From positions 46,458 to 110,457 of the forward strand of contig DFUT01000039.1 in NCBI GenBank assembly GCA_002381125.1: 64,000 bases of DNA, in the 5' to 3' direction. This DNA is from Bacteroidales bacterium UBA4179 (lineage in GTDB: Bacteria > Bacteroidota > Bacteroidia > Bacteroidales > Dysgonomonadaceae). The notes under the pieces were generated by a model. The model was not told the DNA's origin and searched no databases. It worked only from the letters and a program-made list of their open reading frames with translations. Both the position numbers and the translations under genes were made by a program. Below are positions 1 through 5,844 of this stretch, piece after piece. The number at the start of each line of letters is the position of its first letter. The stretch's first letter is position 1.

Positions 1-2037
1 TCTGCCGTTATGGTCGATATCGATAAAGGGAATGATGGTCAAACCCGCCGTACCAACCGAAGGACGATCTTCGGCATGTACATAACCGTTGCCACTGCCG
101 AAAGCGAAACTTCCCCGTGCTCCCTGCGTTGTCATGAAATCGTTGTTGGACAGGCGGGTCGACAAATTGACTTGCGAGAATGGCAGGGTCCACCGAAAAG
201 AAAGGGTAGCGGCGCGGTAGTCCGATTGGAAATTGTTTTCTCCGGAAAAGGACAGATATCCTTGCCGGCCAATGCGTTTTTCGATTTCGGCCTTCAGCGA
301 GTTTACCCTTTTGTCGGTAAAATCCACTTGACTCTGTAGTCGTGTGGTTAAACCTTTCCACATGGGCAGCCCGACTCCGATATCGGCATAAATGTAAGGA
401 CTTTCGCCGTTCATTCGGTTGGCATAGGCGCTTATGTTGGCATTAACCCTTTTGATATACGACGAAAAGGTGAGATTGGCCGTGTTGTAGGTGAATGCTT
501 TGTAAACATTTTGGCGAAAAGAAAAGCGCGAGAAGGCTGTGAATTTCGGCAGGCGTATGGGTAACGAAAGGGTTGCCTGTCTTTCTTCCCGATAGCTGAC
601 CTGAATGGCTTTTTGTTCCGGGTCATAGTAGGTATAATTCAGCTCAAACGACAGTCCCGACGGGAGTCGATAATTTGCCAGCACATTTGTCCGCACCCCT
701 TTTGCATATTCGGCACTAAGGAGCAGGTTCCCGAAGGGGGCAACCGAAGCGTTGAGAAAAGGGATTTCCTTGCCGTCGGCAATGGACGAGAGGTATTCCA
801 TGCCGCCGCCTACCGTGACGTGTCGGTTGATGCCGTATTTGGCTTCGGCTTTGCCAAAGCGCGATCGCTCCTTGTCGAGAACGCAACCATAGCTCACATT
901 GTATTCCCATTCGCCTTTCGGTAAGAAATTAAAGGGAATATTGATGTATTGCCGTTGAATGCGTTCTTCGCCGTAAGGTCCGTAAAACTTGAGCATCACT
1001 TCCGACGAACCGTAAACCAGCGGAACATTAAAGCTGTAGAATCCCGTCGCGTCGGCCGTCTGATAATCCACGATTACGTTGTTCACGTAAAGCTCCACGG
1101 TCCAACCCGGTTCGGTGTGATCGGCAATGGTGTATTCGCCAAACGAACGACGATATTTGGTGGAAGCGTTGGTAACGCTGATTCCCGAAACGGGATCATA
1201 AATAGATGATATGGACGATGGGGCAATCCTGCCCGCTCTTACCTGGCGGACAGCTTTTTTCTCGTTATCGACCCACCGCCAGTAATAGTTTATGTTTCGG
1301 CTTTCGAATTTGCCGAGTGAAGAGTAATACAATTGCAGGTTGGTTTCGCCTCCCAGCAGTTCGGCTCCGGTTTTCAACCACAGCTGGGTATTGTTTTTAC
1401 TTGCCGTGCTTTGGGTCGAGTTGAGCGCCCAGTCCATCATGCCGAAGCGCCAGAGGTTGTGTTGTTGGTGTAGTGTGGTATCCACTTCGACCTCTCCTTT
1501 CAACTGTTGTATGTTTTTCCGATATTGTTGAAGCTTCATCTCGCGGATAACCGGCAGTTCGAAGTCGGGTTTTACGGTTACCGTGAGACTCCTGAAATCG
1601 AATTGGCAATGCAAACCGAATATTTCGCCGAAAAGACGGTGATCCATATACAGTTCGCTTCCTGTGTTGATCAATTGGCCGTCTTCGACGGGAAAATCTT
1701 TTTCGCCAAAGAATACCTTTTTGTTGCGGTTGTCGATCAGGTAGCGGTTTTCTTCTTTTGCTATAAATCCGCTAATGGAGTCGAGCGATGCCGTGGGTTC
1801 GGCTTTTATTTGCAGGAACCGGAAAAATTCCGTGACAGGCAGCAGAAGCCGCCCCGATTCGTATTCGTATAGCGGATTGAGCGTGACGCCTCCTAAGCGT
1901 TCTACCCTTACGTTCACGGGAATTTCTTCCCTTTCGCTTTCTTGCGCATCTATTTCCAACAGGTTTGAGATGAATAATGTAAACAACAGAAATCGGGATA
2001 ACCGGAGAGGAAAGGAGTTCAAGGGGCTTTGGTTCAT
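1..2037 (-). CDS. Outer-membrane usher-like protein (partial, 3' end outside window)
   Basis: An open frame of 679 codons runs from ATG at 2035-2037 to the left edge with no stop, so the C-terminus is missing. A signal peptide occupies about residues 1-32 (hydrophobic LLFTLFISN, ending near IDAQ). Residues 35-160 look like the N-terminal periplasmic region. The middle contains the motif TGFYSFNVPLVYG followed by a run of aromatic, alternating beta strands, as in the plug and barrel of FimD/PapC-type ushers. The visible end, PFIDIDHNGR, resembles the start of the usher C-terminal domains. In that family the protein forms the outer-membrane pore that receives chaperone-subunit complexes and polymerises the fibre. 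It starts 10 bp after the upstream subunit gene and is the last visible gene of the minus-strand locus. A TonB-type or other beta-barrel is the alternative; the chaperone next door favours usher. Confidence 0.72.
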   Translation of the reverse strand, partial: MNQSPLNSFPLRLSRFLLFTLFISNLLEIDAQESEREEIPVNVRVERLGGVTLNPLYEYESGRLLLPVTEFFRFLQIKAEPTASLDSISGFIAKEENRYLIDNRNKKVFFGEKDFPVEDGQLINTGSELYMDHRLFGEIFGLHCQFDFRSLTVTVKPDFELPVIREMKLQQYRKNIQQLKGEVEVDTTLHQQHNLWRFGMMDWALNSTQSTASKNNTQLWLKTGAELLGGETNLQLYYSSLGKFESRNINYYWRWVDNEKKAVRQVRAGRIAPSSISSIYDPVSGISVTNASTKYRRSFGEYTIADHTEPGWTVELYVNNVIVDYQTADATGFYSFNVPLVYGSSEVMLKFYGPYGEERIQRQYINIPFNFLPKGEWEYNVSYGCVLDKERSRFGKAEAKYGINRHVTVGGGMEYLSSIADGKEIPFLNASVAPFGNLLLSAEYAKGVRTNVLANYRLPSGLSFELNYTYYDPEQKAIQVSYREERQATLSLPIRLPKFTAFSRFSFRQNVYKAFTYNTANLTFSSYIKRVNANISAYANRMNGESPYIYADIGVGLPMWKGLTTRLQSQVDFTDKRVNSLKAEIEKRIGRQGYLSFSGENNFQSDYRAATLSFRWTLPFSQVNLSTRLSNNDFMTTQGARGSFAFGSGNGYVHAEDRPSVGTAGLTIIPFIDIDHNGR

Positions 2038-2047
2038 TAAAACATTT

Positions 2048-2602
2048 TTATTCACGAACGAATGTCACGGTGAAGGTCCCTCTGTAGTTACCCGGCGGAT
2101 TGACGGTGAAACTTTGTACTTTTAATGTCGCTCCAATATATACCGGATTGATGAAGGGGTTCCCGGTTGTTGTTATAAATGAATTTCCGGGTTTGTCTGA
2201 GGTGAAATTGATAACGGTCATTTTTCCCTTACCTTCTGTATGGGTTAAGGTAGCATCGGTTGGAAGTACAATGTGAACTATGCGATTGGGAATCAATCTG
2301 ACTTCAAATCGTGCAGGAAGAGAAGTAATGTCGGGAAATGCAACGATGGTTCCTGTGACCGTTCGGTTTCCGTAAGGAGACACAATAATATCGCCTCCCG
2401 AAAATCCCGGAGAAAAAGAACCAAACGACAAGGGTTGAGTAACTTGCACCTCCATTTGGCTTGGAGGAGAAGAATAAGCTGCTTCCTGTATTTGGGAAAA
2501 AAGGTTCGGAATTGTAATCGTGTACAAGAATAGAAAAAGATACCGGAATTTGTGCTTTTTTTTCCCAATGAAGGGATAATATGATTCGCTGCATTTATTC
2601 AT
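2048..2602 (-). CDS. Divergent DUF4402-like secreted subunit (possible tip or terminal subunit)
   Basis: This 184-residue protein has a hydrophobic export segment at about residues 20-37 (YLFLFLYTITIPNLFSQ). It carries the DUF4402-type core signature LSFGSFSPG followed by a glycine-rich turn, and a beta-strand-rich remainder. It differs from the three upstream paralogues. Its N-terminus lacks the Ala/Ser/Thr-rich stretch, and it ends TFTVTFVRE rather than VTVAYN or VTVAYQ, so the penultimate tyrosine is absent. It lies 6 bp after the chaperone and 10 bp before the usher, so all three are probably translated from one message. Placed between chaperone and usher and lacking the usual C-terminus, it may be an adhesin, tip or anchoring subunit; that role is inference. 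Confidence 0.7.
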   Translation of the reverse strand: MNKCSESYYPFIGKKKHKFRYLFLFLYTITIPNLFSQIQEAAYSSPPSQMEVQVTQPLSFGSFSPGFSGGDIIVSPYGNRTVTGTIVAFPDITSLPARFEVRLIPNRIVHIVLPTDATLTHTEGKGKMTVINFTSDKPGNSFITTTGNPFINPVYIGATLKVQSFTVNPPGNYRGTFTVTFVRE

Positions 2603-2608
2603 AACAAT

Positions 2609-3467
2609 TTAAGGCAACTCCAGTTCTTTTTCGTCGTATACCAGCGGTTTGGCTTCGTTGGCATCGGAAAAACGCACAACGAGTTTACCGTTGTTCAAAT
2701 TTACTCCTTCGGGAACGGTTAACGGCATAGAAAAACGGCGTACCGTATTGGGAGTATATACCGCAATTCCTCGTACTTTTCCCACATTGATGCGTTCTCC
2801 GGTGTGAGATACGTAATCCACCGTCAAATCGCCGTAAACCGACTTGGTGCCTTGACGGTTCAGTACCAGTTTCAGTACCGGAGACCCCTCTTCTTTTTGT
2901 TCAAGTGCCAATTCGCCGATGGTGCACGATGCCGACAAATTGCCGATGCGTACGATCACGGGGATGGATATGCCGTAAATGGGAATGAGCCGAATGCCAA
3001 TCCCGGTTAGTATCTGTTTCGGCTTCCCTGCCTAAAGGCTCTTGTCGGGGAACGCCTCTGAAATAGAGATGCGAGCGGTATTCGCCTTCTTCCAAACCGG
3101 GTCTTCTTCTTACCTGGATGCGCACTACTTGCGATTCGTTGGGTGCCAATTCGATGGAACGAGGAAAGTAACGCAGGATGGGCGAAGCAAATTTTTGTCC
3201 CGGCTCGGGCTCGGTGATTTCCTCCAAACTGCCATCATCCGTCATCCGGTATTCGATCAGCGAAATGGAATAAAAGGCAGTGTCTTGCCCTATATTGGCC
3301 ACAACGATTTCTTCAATTTGTTTGTTGCCTTCCAGCACTACACGGTGCGGTGTTATAAGCAAATCTCCCTGTGCCGATGCAATGAACGGCATCGCTAAGA
3401 TAAGAATAAAAATGCGAAACCGCAATTTTCCCTCACTGTGAAATAATCGTCGATAGGCTTTAAACAT
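2609..3467 (-). pseudogene. PapD-like periplasmic pilus chaperone, interrupted by a frameshift
   Basis: The first frame (from ATG at 3467) has a signal peptide (about residues 16-33, ending IASAQ) and a PapD-like first domain: LLITPHRVVLEGNKQ, then PNESQVVRIQVRRRP and GEYRSHLYFRGVP. These match the G1-strand region and conserved arginine/aromatic pattern of fimbrial chaperones. At about 3004-3012 the sense changes by +1: the original frame continues as unlike-family residues to 2901. The shifted frame reads GIGIRLIPIYGISIPVIVRIG and then a second beta-sandwich domain ending KELELP at 2609. Together the two pieces give one about 285-residue two-domain chaperone. One extra base (or two missing) in ACTAACCGGG explains it. 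This may be a real inactivating mutation, an assembly error, or, less likely, programmed +1 frameshifting. Confidence 0.75.
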
Positions 3468-3511
3468 GCTTTTTAACTTTGTTGTTGTAATTTTTAGGAG
3501 AATAATAAATT

Positions 3512-3532
3512 AAGGCAGCCTATGGCTGCCTT
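3512..3532 (-). promoter_or_regulatory. Intergenic hairpin between subunit and chaperone genes
   Basis: A perfect 9-bp inverted repeat with a 3-nt loop (AAGGCAGCC-TAT-GGCTGCCTT) lies 20 bp after the stop of the 3553-4071 gene. On the minus strand it is followed by an A/T-rich stretch without a clean T run. It could be a leaky terminator or mRNA-protecting stem that keeps subunit transcript above chaperone/usher transcript. This arrangement is known from fimbrial operons, but here it is inferred only from position. Confidence 0.5.
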
Positions 3533-3552
3533 TTGTGTGTTTTTTCTTTTGT

Positions 3553-4071
3553 TTAGTTGTAAGCCACTGTAACGGAGAAGTTCCCCTCGTAAGTTCCTGC
3601 TGCCTGACTTTCACCCACATTCAACGTTGCACCTACTGATAGAGTTTGTTCTCCGTTTGCTGCTAACGTTCCTGTTCCACTCGGATTTGAAGTGAAACCA
3701 GTTACGGTCATATCTTCTTCTCCAGGTCCTGAAATCGTAACAGTATTATCATCAGGTAGCGTAATAGCATACGTAGCATTCGCTAGACCTGTTACCGTGA
3801 ACTCAGCGGCATGGAAATCCCCGGGTGTAGCAGTAGGTAATGTCACGCCATCTGATTTAGTTCTAATTCCGTCATGACTAACGGTAACTGTACCTGGAGT
3901 TGTTCCTGCTACAATGTTCCCAAAATAGAGATCAGCTGCTTTCGAAATTTGGATTGGAGTAATAATGTTGGCTGCTGCAGTAGCACTAGCGCTGACATCT
4001 TGTGCCTTCATCTGTTGCGTTGCAAGCATCATTACAAAAAGGCCTGCCAATAAAAATACTGTTTTTCTCAT
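3553..4071 (-). CDS. DUF4402 secreted fibre subunit C
   Basis: A 172-residue exported protein with a signal peptide at residues 1-23 (MRKTVFLLAGLFVMMLATQQ, cleavage after MKAQ). The mature N-terminus is rich in Ala/Ser/Thr. It is followed by the DUF4402 hallmark ITPIQISKAADLYFGNI and a Gly-Thr-rich beta-sandwich. The C-terminus YEGNFSVTVAYN alternates hydrophobic residues and has a penultimate tyrosine, as chaperone-usher pilins do at the strand bound by the chaperone. It starts 48 bp after subunit B with no promoter box between, so it is probably co-transcribed with B. Family membership is recognised from the signature; the pilin role follows from the neighbouring chaperone and usher and is inferred. 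Confidence 0.78.
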   Translation of the reverse strand: MRKTVFLLAGLFVMMLATQQMKAQDVSASATAAANIITPIQISKAADLYFGNIVAGTTPGTVTVSHDGIRTKSDGVTLPTATPGDFHAAEFTVTGLANATYAITLPDDNTVTISGPGEEDMTVTGFTSNPSGTGTLAANGEQTLSVGATLNVGESQAAGTYEGNFSVTVAYN

Positions 4072-4119
4072 ACTTTTTTTGTTTTAAAAGTTTGTAAATG
4101 AATAATATATTTTGTTTTT

Positions 4120-4641
4120 TTAGTTGTATGCCACGGTAATTTTCAGATCGGAAGTATTCTTGTAAACACCCAATGCCTGATTAGTATACACATGAAGCGT
4201 TGCTCCGACCTTAATTGTCAGATTGCCACTTCCATCGAGTGTAGAAGGCGATGTGACATTGTACGTAAAATTATCCACCGTCATCGACGAATTGGCGACA
4301 TCCGTATTGGTAACGTTGAAAGTATAAGGAAAAGTAATCGTAAAGGTAGCATTGGGGCTGCCGGTAACTTTAAATTGTGCAGCGGTAATAGCCTCTCCGC
4401 TTACGGTTGCCAATTGAACGCCCGTAGCGGTTCGTTGGTTGTTTACATCTACCGTTACGGTTCCGCCTCCACCTGTTGGAGAAAACATACTTCCGAAATT
4501 CAAATCGGCCTCTTTGGTGATTTGAAGTCCGCTGACGATTTTAGCTGTTGTTTCGGCTGTTGCACTTATTTGAGCATTCACATGCTGCGTTGAAAAAAAG
4601 ATTACGAAAAGTGCGGACAGTAAAAAAATGAACTTCCTCAT
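4120..4641 (-). CDS. DUF4402 secreted fibre subunit B
   Basis: A 173-residue paralogue of the genes at 3553 and 5002. The signal peptide is about residues 1-23 (MRKFIFLLSALFVIFFSTQH, then VNAQ). The mature start is ISATAETTAKIVSG and the core signature is ITKEADLNFGSM, followed by a Gly-rich turn and TVTVDV strands. The C-terminus LKITVAYN keeps the penultimate tyrosine. A TATCTTTG promoter box lies at 4721-4728 on the minus strand, 80 bp upstream, so the B-C-chaperone-D-usher run probably begins here. The sequence has diverged strongly from A and C, suggesting distinct subunits rather than a recent duplication. Confidence 0.78.
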   Translation of the reverse strand: MRKFIFLLSALFVIFFSTQHVNAQISATAETTAKIVSGLQITKEADLNFGSMFSPTGGGGTVTVDVNNQRTATGVQLATVSGEAITAAQFKVTGSPNATFTITFPYTFNVTNTDVANSSMTVDNFTYNVTSPSTLDGSGNLTIKVGATLHVYTNQALGVYKNTSDLKITVAYN

Positions 4642-4720
4642 AAAATGGTTTTAATGGGTTGTTTGCGTTGAATTTTGTCTGAAAAAAAGAACGAACTGTC
4701 TTTTTCTTAAAAAATCGCCG

Positions 4721-4728
4721 CAAAGATA
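4721..4728 (-). promoter_or_regulatory. Promoter -7 box (TATCTTTG) for subunits B, C and downstream genes
   Basis: On the plus strand this reads CAAAGATA, the complement of the Bacteroidetes -7 consensus TAnnTTTG. It lies 80 bp before the start of subunit B. No clear TTTG -33 element is seen at the expected distance. Confidence 0.5.
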
Positions 4729-4827
4729 GCTTATTGTTTTCGATCTATGAAATATTAATTCGAAAATCAAAGTTAAATAATCATAAACTTTACTTACGAT
4801 GCATCGCAGTCTTTTCAGGTTTTCTCC

Positions 4828-4882
4828 GCACCAAGTCCGTACCAAGGCTGCACCATCCTCGCTCCAAGTCCGCTCCGGAATT
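4828..4882. repeat. Degenerate 11-bp tandem repeat
   Basis: Five consecutive 11-bp units read gcaccaagtcc, gtaccaaggct, gcaccatcctc, gctccaagtcc and gctccggaatt, a consensus near GCACCAAGTCC. The period equals about one helical turn. The region is more GC-rich than its flanks. Its function is unknown. Confidence 0.6.
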
Positions 4883-4992
4883 TTGCTTTTTTTGCTGAAA
4901 AAATGCAGGTGAGTTTTATCCCAAATCAACAACATCCGACGTTGTTGTCCCTGCCTTGAAGCGAGCAGGAAGCGGGCATGAAATAGCCGTGA

Positions 4993-5017
4993 GGTAGCCT
5001 ATTATTGATAGGCTACC
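4993..5017 (-). promoter_or_regulatory. Hairpin overlapping the stop codon of subunit A
   Basis: A perfect 10-bp inverted repeat (GGTAGCCTAT / ATAGGCTACC, 5-nt loop) spans the last codons and the TAA stop (5002-5004) of the 5002-5529 gene. No T run follows on the minus strand, so it may stabilise the 3' end rather than terminate transcription. Confidence 0.5.
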
Positions 5018-5529
5018 GTTACTGTCATTCCGCTTTCGTTTGTATATACGCCTTCTTCCTGGTTGGCATCAACATGAAGCGTTGCCCCGACTTTGATGAT
5101 TTGTTCTCCGTTTTCCGACAATGTACCCGACATCGCAGGTGTCGTGGTAATGTCATCGACGATCATTATTTCTGTTCCGCCTTCGCGGGTAATGATGATC
5201 GATGCCGGAACGGCGATGGAATAGGAAGCATTCGGTAAACCGGAAACGGTGAATTGGGCTGAGGTAATGGTACCGGCTGACAAGGCGGGGAGGGTTACAT
5301 CGCCTGAATGGCTTCGGGCATTGTCGGTTTCGATTTTTACGGTACCGCTGCTCGATCCGGCAACAATATTCCCGAAAGAAAGATCGGAGGTTTTACTGAT
5401 TTTTATGGGTGCAACAATGGTTGCCGTTGCTTTTGCTGTAGCTGAAGCACTCGGAGATTGGGCACATATTTGGTGTGCTGCAAAAGCAATTATAAAAAAG
5501 CAAGTTAACAAAAAAATCAACTTTTTCAT
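5002..5529 (-). CDS. DUF4402 secreted fibre subunit A
   Basis: A 175-residue exported protein with a signal peptide at about residues 1-24 (MKKLIFLLTCFFIIAFAAHQ, then ICAQ). The mature start is SPSASATAKATATIVAPIKI, rich in small residues. The DUF4402 signature LSFGNIVAGSSSGTVKI follows, then beta strands, and the end is MTVTVAYQ with a penultimate tyrosine. It is the most upstream gene of the locus and is separated from subunit B by 360 bp and a promoter, so it may be a separately expressed, possibly major, subunit. No perfect TAnnTTTG box precedes it. The nearest minus-strand candidate is TATCTTGA at 5609-5616. Confidence 0.78.
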   Translation of the reverse strand: MKKLIFLLTCFFIIAFAAHQICAQSPSASATAKATATIVAPIKISKTSDLSFGNIVAGSSSGTVKIETDNARSHSGDVTLPALSAGTITSAQFTVSGLPNASYSIAVPASIIITREGGTEIMIVDDITTTPAMSGTLSENGEQIIKVGATLHVDANQEEGVYTNESGMTVTVAYQ

Positions 5530-5844
5530 AATTTTGTTTTTTACTGTTCGACAATCTCGCTTTTTGATGAAACGGTATCTCTTTACGCCTTTCTTTAATT
5601 ATAACACCTCAAGATACAAAATTCCTACAAAAATTGCCGAAATTTATGTATAAAAAATGCTAAAAATGCGATAATAATTTGATTATATGAAAAAAATAAA
5701 TATTGAGAGTGTATTTTACAGCCGGCTGATTTTCTTGCGGAGTTTACCAAATACGGAATTTTAACGAGTCTCTGTGTAAATTGAAAATTATCATGTAAAT
5801 TTGCAGGAAATACGCGGGCTTTTTCGGAACGAAACGAATAACCT
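5530..5844. other. Divergent intergenic region, subunit A / ftsK
   Basis: A 315-bp A/T-rich region between divergent genes. It holds the ftsK -7 box (5796-5803) and a weak minus-strand candidate TATCTTGA (5609-5616) for the fibre locus. No open frame, repeat or strong hairpin was recognised. Confidence 0.55.
5796..5803 (+). promoter_or_regulatory. Promoter -7 box (TAAATTTG) for ftsK
   Basis: It matches TAnnTTTG 41 bp before the ftsK start codon. A partial -33 element (TCTG, 5771-5774) lies 21 bp upstream. Confidence 0.6.

Larger units (their letters stand above)
4642..5001. other. 360-bp intergenic region within the fibre locus
   Basis: This gap separates subunit A from subunits B and C. 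It contains a minus-strand TATCTTTG box (4721-4728), an 11-bp tandem repeat (4828-4882), and an inverted repeat CCTGC/GCAGG near 4953-4972 that may serve as a weak terminator for subunit A. A short minus-strand open frame (4651-4935) has no signal peptide or family resemblance and overlaps the promoter box, so it is treated as non-coding. Confidence 0.6.

Noticed and set aside
4720..4730. Fibre locus as a type V (FimA/Mfa1) pilus
   Set aside because: None of the subunits has a lipobox, and a PapD-like chaperone and usher-like barrel are present, which type V pili lack.
4828..4882. 11-bp units as a CRISPR array
   Set aside because: Units are contiguous without spacers, degenerate, far too short, and no cas gene is present.
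4651..4935. 94-codon minus-strand frame in the fibre-locus gap
   Set aside because: It spans an 11-bp repeat and a promoter box, lacks an export signal and resembles no family.
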